From assembly GCA_002105175.1 (NCBI GenBank), contig MCGE01000041.1:124001-188000 (forward strand): a stretch of DNA of 64,000 nucleotides. The letters run 5' to 3'. Source of the DNA: Absidia repens (Eukaryota; Mucoromycota; Mucoromycetes; Mucorales; Cunninghamellaceae). The translations under genes and the position numbers were made by a program. Each line of letters starts with the position of its first letter. The stretch's first letter is position 1. The notes beneath the pieces were generated by a model that worked only from the letters and a program-made list of their open reading frames with translations, did no database searches and was not told the origin of the DNA. Shown in pieces: positions 36,735-48,728 of the stretch.

Positions 36735-37286
36735 ATAGTTGTAGTTTATAGTTTATATTCGTTTTTTTTTATTTTCTTTTTTTAATAAAAAAATACTTTT
36801 GTGCCAAGCATATTATGAATGGATGGTTTTATCGAACGAGAAAGGGATGCGGTCAATGCTATCACTGAAAAGTATCATCCATTGAATTTAACCTGTATTT
36901 GTTTGCATTATGAATTCCGTGATGATATCTCAGTATGTTTTCTATTTTTATTGTTATCTATTTCTGGGGGATGCAAAACGATTGCTATAGGCATCAAATG
37001 TATCAAATGAGTGGATGGTATATACATTTTTTTTAGAAGAAGGGTAATATGACAGATCATTTCATTAGGTACTTTCGTTTTTGATTTGAATATAAAATGG
37101 TTTTTATTTGTGTCAAATGTATCATAAATGGATGGTATATAAAAAAAATATAGAAGGGGAGGGAGGGGATAATGTCAACATATGAAATATAGAATGAAGC
37201 AAGCGAAATAGAGATGGGGAATTGAAAGGAAGGGGACATAGGGTACTTTCATATGATAAAGACTGATTATTGTTCTATACTACTAC

Positions 37287-37339
<53 letters not shown>

Positions 37340-37343
37340 ACCC
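36735..37343. repeat. Convergent 3' region with three diverged direct repeats
   Basis: A unit with GTGYCAA-x-TAT-ATGAATGGATGGT appears at about 36802-36830, 36990-37025 and 37105-37140. The last two are each followed by a TATATA / AGAAG-GG / GGTACTTTC stretch. An (ACT)n microsatellite lies at 37279-37338, just before the stop of the minus-strand gene. No gene was seen. Confidence 0.55.
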
Positions 37344-38546
37344 CTATTTCAATTTTTCCATAAGGGCAGGTAAAATTTCACGACGATACTGATCCTTGCA
37401 AGCCTTTTTTGCACGCCCTACCGCCAAGGAGATCTTGTCCCAGGAGAAAGAAGTCATGTCGTCCAGCTGTTTTTCCTTGACTATAGCCTTGAGCAAATCC
37501 ATGCGTTCCGTTTCTTGCCATCTTGGTTTGACCATTGTTGCCGAAGAATTGGAAATGATTGATGGAGTGGTAGAAGAAGAAGGAGAAGGATCAACAATTG
37601 TGGTTGAAGAGGACATAGGACCCGAAGATGCCAACGACGACGAACTAGTACCAATGGAAGAAATGCGCTGTCGACCGACACCTAATATTTGCTGTTGATG
37701 CTGTTGTTGTTCTTGCTGATGCTGTTGTTGTTCTTGCTGTTGCTGTTGAGAAGGTCGTCGAGGTTCATATTGATAAGGCCGAAAAGTCACGCCGTCATTG
37801 TTTTTGCTGTTGTTGTTTGAGGACCATTGCATATTTGCATTCAATACACGTGAGATAAACTTCGGTTTCCTTGTTCGTCGTCCTTTCTTGGCAGAAGCTG
37901 GTTTGGGGGAAATGTCTGCCATCGGTGTGGTGGTGGGAATAAATTCAATATTTGGAGAGTGTGGAGTGACAGAAGAATAACATTCCTGGTTGCAATTGGA
38001 GGTCACTGAATCAAAGGCAGAGGTGTCATTTGGTCTTGCTTGAGTGGCAGCGGCTGTTGAAGGCAGAGCTCCAAACACTGGTTGTTGCACTGGATAGTCT
38101 GGGGACGACTTTGACAGCGAAGCATAAGGGGGTACCAGAGGTAATTGCATGGAGTGATCATCAAGTCTTGGAAGACGCATTGAAGAAGGAGTCGCGTTTG
38201 AGGGAGCTGGTGTTGTCGTTGGGGATGTCATATGTTCCCTGAAGGGGACGGAGTGACAGGGTCCTCCGGAGATCAAGCTTGCAAAGGAAGGTAGTTGGAA
38301 AGATGAGTGTCTTGAGGCATGAGAGGGAGCTGGTGGGTTTTGCTGTTGTTGTTGTTGGTTTCGGGGATGGTGGTAGCGATGCCTTCCTGTTTGAGCAGTG
38401 TCCATACTGTTGTTAAGGTTCATAGCTGAGGAGAAATCCAAATCCATTGGTGACAGATCCACAGTATTTTTACCAGAGAGGGCTTTGTGACCATGAGTTT
38501 GTGTAAAGGATGGTCCCATATATTGGTATTCTTTGGTAGATGCCAT
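37344..38546 (-). CDS. SANT/Myb-like DNA-binding protein
   Basis: A single exon of 400 aa. The first 330 residues are low-complexity (Ser/Pro/Thr, poly-Gln and poly-Gln/His runs) with a basic cluster (KKGRRTRKPKFISR, about 218-231) that could be a nuclear signal. The C-terminal 60 residues form a Myb/SANT-like three-helix unit: RWQETERMDLLKAIVKEK, then FSWDKISLAVGRAKKACKDQ and the YRREILPAL end. The spaced Trp residues and the K-CKDQYRR recognition-helix pattern support this. It is probably a transcriptional regulator. Targets are unknown, and the orthologue was not identified. Confidence 0.7.
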   Translation of the reverse strand: MASTKEYQYMGPSFTQTHGHKALSGKNTVDLSPMDLDFSSAMNLNNSMDTAQTGRHRYHHPRNQQQQQQNPPAPSHASRHSSFQLPSFASLISGGPCHSVPFREHMTSPTTTPAPSNATPSSMRLPRLDDHSMQLPLVPPYASLSKSSPDYPVQQPVFGALPSTAAATQARPNDTSAFDSVTSNCNQECYSSVTPHSPNIEFIPTTTPMADISPKPASAKKGRRTRKPKFISRVLNANMQWSSNNNSKNNDGVTFRPYQYEPRRPSQQQQQEQQQHQQEQQQHQQQILGVGRQRISSIGTSSSSLASSGPMSSSTTIVDPSPSSSTTPSIISNSSATMVKPRWQETERMDLLKAIVKEKQLDDMTSFSWDKISLAVGRAKKACKDQYRREILPALMEKLK

Positions 38547-38906
38547 ATATTATATATTGGACTGATAAAATAAAAATAAATAAAAATGAAAAAAAAAATT
38601 AGAGCATGAACCTTTTTTTATATCAACCAGGCCAAAAAAAAAAAAAAAACGGACTTTGTAAATTCATTATAGGAAGGCGTTTGGCAGATCCTCTTATCAC
38701 ACCTTGGACCAAAACACTGTGTTGTTATTTTTCCCATTCATTGTTTATTAAACTATACTCTCTTTAAAATTTGTGATGATTCTTTATCATTGATACTACA
38801 AAGAATAATGAAAGTAATTTTTTTTTTCCATACCACGTTGTCGATGTTGTTGTTGTTCCCACTGTTACTGTTATTGTTGTTGTTGCTGCTGTTTTCAGAT
38901 ACTATA
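38547..38906. promoter_or_regulatory. Upstream region of the SANT-like gene
   Basis: A/T-rich sequence with A-tracts at 38589-38598 and 38635-38650, and a (GTT)n stretch at 38855-38885 ending in a TTTTCAG acceptor-like site just before the small ORF at 38907. No gene was recognised. Confidence 0.4.
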
Positions 38907-39068
38907 ATGACGGATGCTTCGATATGGGGGTTTTTATTGATTATGGTACTAATTTGTGTTTTTTTTGGATTTATATTAAATTGTTCATATGTATATGGAA
39001 GGATTCTCGAACTTCCATCAACTCGTTATAGTGAAATCCAGGTATCATTTCTTATTATTTCGTCATAA
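38907..39068 (+). CDS. Possible small single-pass membrane protein
   Basis: From the ATG at 38907 the frame gives a short N-terminus, one hydrophobic segment (IWGFLLIMVLICVFFGFIL), then NCSYVYGRILELPSTRYSEIQ. A CAG|GTATCA donor-like site after SEIQ may join a second exon near 39130-39180. Without splicing it is 53 aa. The frame is also open upstream to 38808 through a Leu-run. The pattern looks like a short tail-anchored protein, but there is no homology to lean on. Confidence 0.3.
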   Translation: MTDASIWGFLLIMVLICVFFGFILNCSYVYGRILELPSTRYSEIQVSFLIISS

Positions 39069-39366
39069 CCGTATAAGAGTTAATGCGCCGGATAATGGAT
39101 ATATCCTAACAGCTATCTGATTATAAGCAATATAATAGATCATGATGATATGGATGTTAAATAAAATTACTCCTTGGGAATTTGACAGGAACAGTCATAA
39201 AGGAAGATAAAGTGTGGGTAGGTACAGTCAAAAAACCCCTCTTTGTCTGACTTTAAATAAAGGGCGCTGCATGAAGCTTTTTTTCACTCCTTCGGCGCTC
39301 TCACCTTAAAGATTTTTTCCTCGTTTTTTTTTTCTTCTACTCACACAAGTGCTAACCTGATTTTTG

Positions 39367-39843
39367 ATGGATACCAATATTTGTCTTTATTGTGAAAATC
39401 CACTTGAAGAGGTAAAATAAAAGTACATGTCTATTACTTGTAATATACTTGTTCGCTTTTTCTTCTTTTTTGTAATCAAGTTGCAGGGTGTGTAAATGAA
39501 GCTGATCATCAATACTCATCTTTTTATTTTTACTTTTTCTTCATAGACATCTGAATACATTGGGTTCTGCTCAACTCAGTGCCATAGCAAAGAAACTTTG
39601 AAGACAAAAATACCAACCTGGCCAGTTCTCCATTCCATCCATAGACGGGTACATCAACTTCCTTTTATCACCATTTCCCGTACGTCTAAACCCATACCAG
39701 AAGACCCACTTGCCGCTCCTTCCACACAAAATATATATATTCCATCTTTGCATTATTGCCAAAAGAAATGCCCTACATCATCCTCTGGATCCATGCCAAT
39801 CAAAAATCTGACACACCTGTACCTGCTCTCCACAAAACTATGA
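39367..39843 (+). CDS. Ecl1-like small zinc-binding protein
   Basis: Two exons (39367..39411, 39547..39843) give 113 aa. The N-terminus reads MDTNICLYCENPLEE, then after the splice YIGFCSTQCHSKE. This is a CxxC...CxxxC zinc-binding pattern like the fungal Ecl1/life-span regulatory factor proteins, small zinc-binding proteins linked to stress and starvation responses in yeast. The rest is Pro/Ser/Thr-rich with two more Cys (YCQKKC). The family call rests on the short motif at the very N-terminus, typical position and overall size. A TTAAATAAAG TATA-like box lies near 39256. Confidence 0.55.
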
Positions 39844-40487
39844 CTTTTACCCCACCAATTCCACCGCACTGGCCCCTTCCCCTTGCCCTTCATTGGTCCA
39901 TTCTTTTTATTTACTATGTTAGTTTTAGTTACATATACACTTATATGATTGTTTTTATTTCAAGCTGATCTATATTTTACCCATAAATTTGCACACACGC
40001 TTTACTTAACCCTCTCTCTTCCTTCTCACACCCTCAGCCGAAACCCCTTTTATAGTCTTTCCTTAAATAAAATATCAAATCACTCGACTTTTATGACCAT
40101 GATTTTGTCTCAGTCTTTTTATCATATAGCTTTTTTGTTATGTCTTTTTCTTTTCTTCGTATCATAGTCATCTTTATGTTCCATCATACAACCAAAAATA
40201 AAAATTAGTCAGTCAACCCATGATATCTATATTTGGTGATACTCCTCCCATTTAACACACACGTGGTTCGCTTTTTTCTTAGTCAAAAGCATTTCCTTTT
40301 CTTTTTTTTTTGAATTTTTATTTTTATTATCATATGAAGACATACAAAAACCCAACATCAGCACCACCTATACCCATAAGATATAAAAAACCAAACAAAA
40401 AAAAAAAAGAACATCAAAGGCTATGTAACTAAATTCTAAAAACTGACAAGACACTATACTATAAATGATAACTTCTACCAAGTTCGT
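39844..40487. other. Convergent 3' flanks
   Basis: Pyrimidine-rich on the plus strand with several AATAAA-type signals (near 40066 and 40195). No gene, tRNA or repeat was recognised. Confidence 0.45.
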
Positions 40488-42632
40488 TTATTTGACCCGT
40501 AAGACGGCACGCACATCCATCAAAAACACCAGTAAGCTATCCTTGAATATTTGTGTCATTTCTTTGGAAGGAGATGCAGATAAATGCTTAGGCGTCGCTT
40601 GATCCAATTCATTAAATGCGTTGAGCAATCGAGGTTGCAATTCAGCGGGTTGTTGAGTAATGATTTGATTGACTAGGCCACCATACATATCATGATCTGC
40701 ACAAATTAAAGCCAATAAAGCGTCCGAGGCCGCATTCACCACTGAGGCGTCCAGATGTAAAAATAATAACACATTCAGCAATTCACCTAATAGCTTGGAC
40801 AATGCTCTCTTGACCGAGTCACTGATACCTGTTTAAAAAATAAAATAAATAAAAATAAACAAAACATCAGTGCTGAGAATAGGGGTTGCGCTGTCTGATA
40901 TAAATGAATAATTTACCTTTATTATACTTCTGTTGCGTAGCCCAGAGGCCAAAAGGTGCAACTGCTTGAAGAGTGAGAATGTTGATATCAGCAATCGCAT
41001 GACCAATACCGAATTCAAGGCTTGCGATCAAGTTATCAAAGAGAGGTGCAGGAAGGCCAGTCAGTTTGTCAGGAAATTGTTCGATCAAGTGGGACACCAG
41101 TTTGACATAATATTGACAAAGGTTGGGAATCTATAGAGCGGAGGGAGGAGAGAGCGCAAATAGGTTCTTTAGTATCAAATGAACCATTTGTGTATTTCAC
41201 TTTTTTCTTTTCTTGTTACCTTCAACATTTCCATGTCAATCATGGGAATGATAGTGTTGACGCCAAAGAGCACTACATCAGCCACACCAGGAACAAGTCC
41301 ATTATCAGCAGCTGTGGGAATATTTGCTTGATTATTGAATCCACCGCCATTTGCTTCGAATTCCGAGGCCATCACATTGATCAGTAAAACAAGCACTGTG
41401 CAGATATCTTCATACGGGCGATCGGCTTCTTCTTCTTGTGTGTGGAGTCGCCGTTTGCCGTGGTTGAATGCACCGTAAAGTCGAATGATTTCCATGATGA
41501 ATTGATAGAGCCCTTGTTTTTGATCCTTTTCCAGTACTGCCATATCCAACCGACCAGTCATGTCAGCAAGTAATTGTAATATTGATAATTGTACTTCGGG
41601 GACATCTTTGTAAATCTCCATCAGCTGGTGGAAGCTTTGAAAAAATCGAGACAAAAATCCAAAAATCGTCACTGTATTGTTGAATTGACACGATAGAGCC
41701 AAACCATCAAACATCTACAAAAGAATAAAGGCAGGTCAGAAAAGTACACTACTACCATCAGTGATACTTACATCAAGAGCATTCTGTACTTGGTTCACAA
41801 CAATGGCATTTTGGAAATGTCGAGTAAAATCGGGTCGGTGAAGGATAGATCCAAGACGTTCCTAATCCACAAAGTATAGCCTGATGAGATGCGTCACATT
41901 CGGTCCTCTGCAATTGGAACAATAGGCTTACCTCCATCATTCTAAATATCAAATCTAAGTAACTGTTTCTTGTTGCGGCATCATTAACCCCACTGGAAAT
42001 CGTACCGATGGTCTGCACTAAGTAGCTAAATTTTAACACAGATCAAGTTAGTATATCATCATATCAAAATTTGCGTATGCGCTTACTTGTGTATGGCTTC
42101 AGGTAATTGTTCGAGATTAGATGTAATAAATTTGATAAGTTCAGGAAATGCGCCTACAATGCAAGAGCGAGTGAGAGAACAAAAAGATAGAATATAGAGA
42201 GTTAGTTGATTAAATACATGTTTCTAATGAGGACCTTCCTCCCTCCCATTTTTCTTACTTGATTGCACTAGGGTCGCCTTCAAATTTAAGGAGGTACCGC
42301 AAACATTGAGCCACCGGACAAGTTGAGACAAGACATCAGGATCAGCATTCCACAACATAAAGTTACTTTTCATTTGTTCGATAAAGAATTCAAGTATACG
42401 CACACCCTGTCCATCTGAAGGTCCAGGTTGACCAAACGCTTTGGCAATATTGGGACTCATAAATCCATAATCGTTTTCATTCACCAAAAGGAAAGTTTTG
42501 CTCCAGCGTTCCATAAACCAAATCAATGTTTCCGCCACTCGTGGACTGCAATTAGAAGCCTGTCAATGGATAACGAAAGGAGAAGTTAGGCAGTAGTGAG
42601 TAATGGATGAATGGCAACAATGCCGCTCTTTC

Positions 42633-42676
<44 letters not shown>

Positions 42677-45209
42677 TCGACAGTATTGGGGCCAAAGCTC
42701 GAGTAGAATCGTAACAGTTCCAGCACTTGGTTCGAAATTTGAACCACTTGATCTTGATCAGGGGCCTAGTGATTACAAGCAATATACAACAAAATTAAAC
42801 CCATTGTAAGCCATATACTCTTCATCACACTCGTTTCATTTCCATACCTGAGATCCAGAAAGTTGCATGATAGAATCAGGAACCATAGGTTGTTCACCAT
42901 CACCAGTATCAGCCAAGATGAAAGCGGTCATCAAAATAATCCAATGAAGTTGCTCATGAAGTAATAATAATTCTAAAAAGGAACCCTCCCTCAAAAAAAT
43001 GAATATACAAAATAGCACGCACCTCTTTTGTTTTCATATTCATTTACCTGTGTTTGCCGCAATTTCATCTGTAAAACATAGTTGGAAGCGATGAATCCGA
43101 TCGTTGAGTAAACGTTGTAAATGCGCCAGGCATTGATGAGGATTCAATCTTCCAAGAGTACCCATACAAGTCAATTGATCACCGTAAGTATCCCAATCCT
43201 TGATGCCACTTTCAATTTCGTCTTCTTCCTCCACATCATTCACCACCAGTTTCGCTCGTTCCAATTGCATTTCCATATATTTTTCTACAACTTGGTAAGT
43301 GACTGATCGTAAGTACTCAGCTAAGTGATGGAGTTCTGATTCCGATAATCCCTGTCTAAATGAAGTGTCCCGAGGATCGATGGGCTGGACGATATTGGCT
43401 AATAATAGTAAAGAATAATAAAAAAAGTGTGAGATACTATGTGATATTTACTTGTGTTGTTTTGTATCTTACCAAGAGTGACCCAGGTTTGCAAACATTC
43501 ATCACAAGCTTCACTGATCCATCCTTCATCAATATCGCTGACAGTTCCATGCAAGCAGCATATCGTCAATTGTTGGATTTGATTCAAGAATTGGAAAAAT
43601 TCAGATATAGCACACAAGACACCAGCAGGAATGTTTTCCAATAATCTATGCGCCATTTGAATAGTGCCAAGCATTTGCGGTCCTTGTTCAGTCAATGCTT
43701 CAGGTTCGACGCCATTGTTGCTTATTCTAATTCAATACATTTTCATTAATACAAAGTTTCCTCCGCGCCCCCCCCTTTTTTAGTTTCCTCCTATGTAAAT
43801 ATTTTACCTTGTCATCATTTTCATAATTCCATGCATCATTGTGGTGGCATATTGCTTGATAGCATTACCATCCTGATTGAAAAAGTCTTCCTTGAGTCCA
43901 GCAAGTTTGATCAAACATTGTAAGCAGCGATAACTTAATGCATCATCCGTTTGCACCAACTCATCAGCCTATACAACACAATTCATTTAATATCGTTGGT
44001 CAAATTGCTTCCTTCATTCACGCCCTCAATTTTTTTTATGGTTTTACCATGAAATAAAGCCAAATAAATTCGTTATTGCCAAGTACAGGTAACCATTCTT
44101 TAGGGAAGTTCGAAGAGGTCGCTTGCACAGAGGTGGGGCCATTTTCTTTCTCAAAGTCATTGTCATCGTTGTCAGTGGATCTAGCAAAGGTACCAGGTAA
44201 TTTCGGTTTCGTGTTGGTGGATTCAAATTCCCAATTTAGGATCTTTTCGGAAAGCACCAATAATTCGGTTAATAAAGGAGGAGCTGGTGTCGGTAAAGGA
44301 GTCAAATTGATTGATGAAGCTGAAACAACGGCATGTAGCTTGGTGGCGAGCTCTTGAAAAAGAGGATAAAGCATATGCAGTTCAAAGAATGTTTTCGTCT
44401 TGTGATGGAACTCCCAGTTGAGACCGACTGTTGATGATTTTGTGCTGGAGAACTGATCGGTCAAAGCATTTCCAAGAGCTACACCTAATACTTGCTGATG
44501 TTTTTTTTGACAGAGTGCCGTTAGTAATACGATCCATATACGTTAATATCTTCTTTATGTAAATAACTTACAGCATGTTCGGTATCAAAAGATAGTAGTT
44601 GCTTGATATGTAAGATAATAGCTTGCTTATCTTGATCCGATACGTCAAATAAACTTCGTTTCGTAATAAGTGACACAGCTGAGAGGAGTTGATCACGAAC
44701 GTATTTCGGAAGCCTACGTGACATAATATATAGTAAGTAGATTTCTTAGTTGATTCAAGAGCTAAAATCTTACTTTGGGTGATGCAAACAATATTCGATC
44801 ATATAGTTCTTCAATTGGACCAGTTCTTCTAAAGGGTAAAGAGGATAATCCCGAACCGCAACTTCGCCAATAGCCAGTGCCACTTGGAATTGAACCATAG
44901 GACTTGATGCTTGCTCTAGATAGAGGGATAAATACTAAAAAGTGAGTCATGAGAAGTGATAGCAAAGTAATAGATATTACCCAGGATGTATCGGCATATC
45001 GGTAGTACTTTTGGTAATTGTCTAAATTCAGTCAGGATATGTTCTGCAGCAGCACGAGTGGCAGGAATCTATAGAATCATATTAGAAATCAGTATAACAA
45101 TCGTTTTCGTAGTTTCTTTATTTATTCATTATACCTGAAAGTCAGAGCAAGCTTCTTCAAATTGAGCTGCCACAACAGAAGCTTCTAGTTCTTGAGGTGT
45201 GCTACTCAT
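40488..45209 (-). CDS. xpo4: Exportin-4 (karyopherin beta)
   Basis: The model has seventeen exons: complement(40488..40828, 40917..41130, 41220..41714, 41772..41861, 41932..42025, 42087..42153, 42259..42559, 42676..42765, 42848..42972, 43048..43398, 43473..43726, 43808..43968, 44048..44494, 44572..44713, 44774..44915, 44981..45068, 45135..45209), 1158 aa; human XPO4 is 1151. Exportins carry cargo through nuclear pores with Ran-GTP; XPO4 is known for eIF5A export in animals. The N-terminal repeats include FQVALAIGEVAVRDYPL and LPKYVRDQLLSAV. Other matching blocks are STVGLNWEFH, WFMERWSKTFLLVNEN, and ADVVLFGVNTIIPMIDMEML. C-terminal HEAT repeats include SLEFGIGHAIADINILTLQA. Agreement with the animal protein runs along the whole length. 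The gene is absent from budding yeast. Confidence 0.9.
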
Positions 45210-45346
45210 ATCTTTCTCAAAAAAAAAAATATAGAGAAAAGAAATAGGGCAATGATCGGCGCAGAGGGATAAAAATGTTAGTAAACAGGTAAAAAACAAG
45301 TCACGCACCACTTTTGTTAACGTCTTACCTTTTCTTTTATCATTAA
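45210..45346. promoter_or_regulatory. Exportin-4 upstream region
   Basis: A short A/T-rich segment between the exportin-4 start and the TnpB-like relic. An in-frame extension is hydrophobic and unlikely to be coding. Confidence 0.35.
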
Positions 45347-45607
45347 TTAGTTTTGTCTAAACGTTAGTGTATTTGTTGCTATTGTCGATGCTGTTTCAGT
45401 CGTGTTGTCTATTATTGTTGTAGTTCTCGTTGTTGTAGTTTCCGTTGGTCGGCAGAAAATTGGTGGTCGTTCCACACTCTCAACAAGGCAGCAAGCAAGA
45501 TGGTGGATGTTATTGGAGGCATTGATATCCCGATTCCAGACTGTATTACAGTGGCAAACTGTTACCGAGTGTAACCGAATGTCACCATCAACAATTTTGT
45601 TCATCAA
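45347..45607 (-). pseudogene. Fanzor/TnpB-like nuclease relic (C-terminal zinc-ribbon fragment)
   Basis: An 86-aa open frame whose first half reads RLHSVTVCHCNTVWNRDI and then NASNNIHHLACCLVESVERP. The W-x-RD-x-NAS-x-NI signature after a Cys pair is the hallmark of the TnpB/Fanzor C-terminus, where the Asp belongs to the RuvC-III active site and the Cys to the zinc ribbon. In the same frame the sequence continues upstream for about 16 codons (to about 45655) to an acceptor-like TATTAG. A long T-tract on the plus strand (45685-45717) then cuts it off. No RuvC-I/II part is visible, so it looks like a truncated copy. The second half is Thr/Arg-rich and may be out of register. Fanzors are RNA-guided eukaryotic TnpB relatives carried on transposons. 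Call by motif only. Confidence 0.5.
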
Positions 45608-45676
45608 ATTCTTGGTATGGCACCTGGAAGAGGCCTAATATCAAATAAAACAGGCGAGTTGTCAGAAAGTTCCCCG

Positions 45677-45717
<41 letters not shown>

Positions 45718-46779
45718 GCGTCATTTAAGCGCCGTCAAATATTTATATTTCCCAACGAGTGCAAACATGGATCCAAAAAAGTACTTTATTCAATCCCCAC
45801 CAGGTGGCTCAATTTTTTTTTTTCGCCTCTAGTTTCATGAGGGACAAAGATTAGAGTGCATACAAGGGCAAAAGGAAACACCTTTTGAAATCATTGCAGA
45901 AAAAAGCTTTTATAACATTTCTAAATTAGAGTATGCTATAGTAGTGCAATAGTATACAAACAACATGTATAAATTCAAGACCTGGCACCAATAAATGGAA
46001 CTCCATACCACAATTTTCCGCGACATACAAAAACATTACTAGTTGGATAACGGGACGGCTGCCACTAAAAAATCTTTACCTACTAAGAAACAATTAAAAA
46101 GGCGCTGTAACTTACCAGTGAGCATTTTACTCTCGATAAATGCAGTCTCAAAATGATCAGACGTCAGAATATATATACATGTGACATTATTCATAAGGTG
46201 AGGTTGAAGATTCATCATATATCTTTGGACCTGGTGGATGGTGACACAACACTCTATTTTATTTATACAATTGAAATGAAAAAAACTATAATGGTAAATT
46301 AAGGATTGAGTAAGTCGTTGGGTCATTGTCTGTTTAAAGCAATGGTCAATTGATGGTGATTTCATATGACGCTCCCCAAACAAGGGTTTTCTCGTCATAC
46401 CAATAATTTTGAAGCATAAAAAAATATCCCCGCAATATGTCATGGAAATCTCGGTATAGAAAAAAAAAATCCCAGATTTTATGAAAATAGAATTTAACAA
46501 CATCGAAATTGTAGAATGGTGTATTCATGTTATTTAATATACTGTAACAACCATGGCTATTTTCATCTTCTCGTGGTTCGACAAAGGAGTGCACAAAATC
46601 ACTCTTTTGTTATACGCTGTTTGACCTTGAAAGGGGAAAAAAAACCTTAGGAGTTTCTTTTATTGAAACGGCGACTTTTTTTTTTGTTTTTAAGAAGCTT
46701 TTCTCACACAATTTAAGCTATTCTTTTCTTCGTTTTTCTCAATATACCCCTTTCCTATTATTCTTATTGTTTAGTGGAC
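45608..46779. other. Spacer with possible decayed element sequence
   Basis: It contains a C9/T33 run at 45677-45717. Two overlapping minus-strand open frames (46039-46503 and 46346-46594) have protein-like composition but no recognised motif and are in different frames. They could be remains of the same mobile element as the TnpB-like relic, but that is unproven. The right end is the carrier promoter. Confidence 0.35.
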
Positions 46780-48728
46780 ATGAGCAACGACGATGAAAAG
46801 TCAGCACATGGCGATGTCTATGCAGCCTCATCAGTGGATCAACAACATTCAGGGGACTCAACTTATCAAACTTACCCGATTCGGTTTTATGGTCTGACTC
46901 TTATTTGTATCCTGAATATCATATCTTCTATTAATTGGCTATGCGTGGCTCCTGTACCTGACTATGCAAATGCCTTCTTCAACGATGTGGGACTTACCAC
47001 CGTGAACTGGTTCTCCAACTTGTTTTTACTGATTTACATTGTCGCTGGACCCTTGTCAAGCTATGTCTTCTATCGCTTTAGCATTAAGACTGGTGTAAGT
47101 CCACTGTTATGTCATATTTTTGAGGTTATTGTTTCTTTAGTACGCTGACCCTCCTTTTTATTATTACTGTTATTATTATGCGCCTGATCGCAGCTTCTTA
47201 TTGGTTGCGGCCTTCAAGTTCTTGGTGCCTGGCTTCGTTACTTTTCGACCTTTGTCAAAGATCCTACTGGCCGTATTGCTCTCGCTTTATTAGGACAGGT
47301 AATTGTTGGCAAACTGACCAACACAATGATACTAATGCTTTTGAATTTCTGTTTGACACCCTATAGTTAATTTGTGGTTTTGGTCAACCTTTTATTCTTA
47401 ACGCTTCTACTCCTGTAAGACTCAAAAGTAACGCAAACGTGAGGAACCAGGACTAAGCCCGCATCTCTTTCTTTTTCTTTTTCTTTAGTATTCAAGTCTC
47501 TGGTTCAGTCCAAAAGAGCGAAGTACAGCTAGTATGGCTGGTGGATTAGGTAAGGAATTGACAACTATCTTCTCTGTATTATAGGAACTAAAATAGTTGT
47601 CTTTGTCACTTGTATCGTAGCTAACACTGTTGGCATGGCTATTGGTGATTTGATCGTTCCAATCATGGTTCCTGACGAATTTAGTATACCATTCAATGTA
47701 AGTAACACATACACATAAAAAAGAACCAATAGTTTTGTAAAATATGTGATTTACCGTTTGACCATTTTACTCATTTGTACCATCTATCTAATGGTAGTTC
47801 CTGATTATTGCCTGTATTACCACTGGGCTCGGAATTCCAACCATATTTATTCCTCGCCAACCTAAAACTCCTCCCTCTTTTAGCGCATCAACTCACGCCG
47901 AAAGACGACAACCTCTCCTCAAAACCTTGTGGACGTTACTCACTAATTACAATTTTTTGATTATCGCCGTAACCTTTGGTATCTTATGCGGACTTGCCTC
48001 TACTGTGACATCCATGCTGCCTCAAATCGTCCAACCCTATGGTATATCCTATGATGAAGCTAGTTATCTAGGTGTCGCTTTTATTGTAGCGGGGATCATT
48101 GGTGCCATTGCTACTGGTATATTCATCGATCGCACCAAATTACATAAATGGGTATTGCGTTTGTATGTGCCTATTGTTGGCTTTTTGTACCTAGCTCTTC
48201 TTATGGTTGGTAAGTTTATTTTATATTATATCTATATGTATTGGCCATATACTTTTATTAGTACGCCTACTCATCCTCCTTTTTTTTAATAGTGAAGAAA
48301 GATAATTATGATGTAATTATTGCGATTTGTGCTATCCTTGGCTTCTTTATGTTTTCTCTACTACCGGTGGCGTTGGAACTCAGTATTGAATGTAAGTGAT
48401 TCCTTGGAAAAAAATATAATAGTGAATTTAAAGGCAGGAATATAAAAAAAAAAAACCTAATCATTTTCTATTTTCATTAGGTACATATCCGATCTCTGAA
48501 ACCATATCTAGTTCTTCGCTATGGATGTGCTCGCAAGTTCTTGGTTTGATCTTTTTGGTGGCACTGAATGCTTTACGTGACGACAATGGCGATCCACCTG
48601 GCAACATTCGCAAAGGATTGATCCTGGCTACTTGTGTTGCAATGCCCACAATGATTTTTACCACCATTTATAATAGTCCCAACAAGAGAATGGATGTGGA
48701 AAAAGAACAAGAGATTATCTCTGAATAG
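46780..48728 (+). CDS. MFS carrier of the SLC49 (FLVCR/MFSD7) type
   Basis: The model has eight exons: 46780..47094, 47194..47298, 47367..47414, 47489..47549, 47621..47697, 47798..48209, 48293..48391, 48481..48728, giving 454 aa. About twelve transmembrane helices follow a 30-residue cytosolic N-terminus. SLC49-type blocks include INWLCVAPVPDYANAFF in helix 1, TVNWFSNLFLLIYIVAGPLS in helix 2, GQPFILNASTPYSSLWFSP around helix 4, and SLLPVALELSIECTYPISE in the second half. Family members move heme, choline or related small solutes, and the substrate here cannot be read from sequence. The C-terminal tail is short and charged. Confidence 0.85.

Noticed and set aside
46039..46594. Two overlapping minus-strand frames with protein-like composition
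   Set aside because: They are in different frames, lack recognisable motifs and lie near a mobile-element relic. Kept only as a note in the spacer entry.
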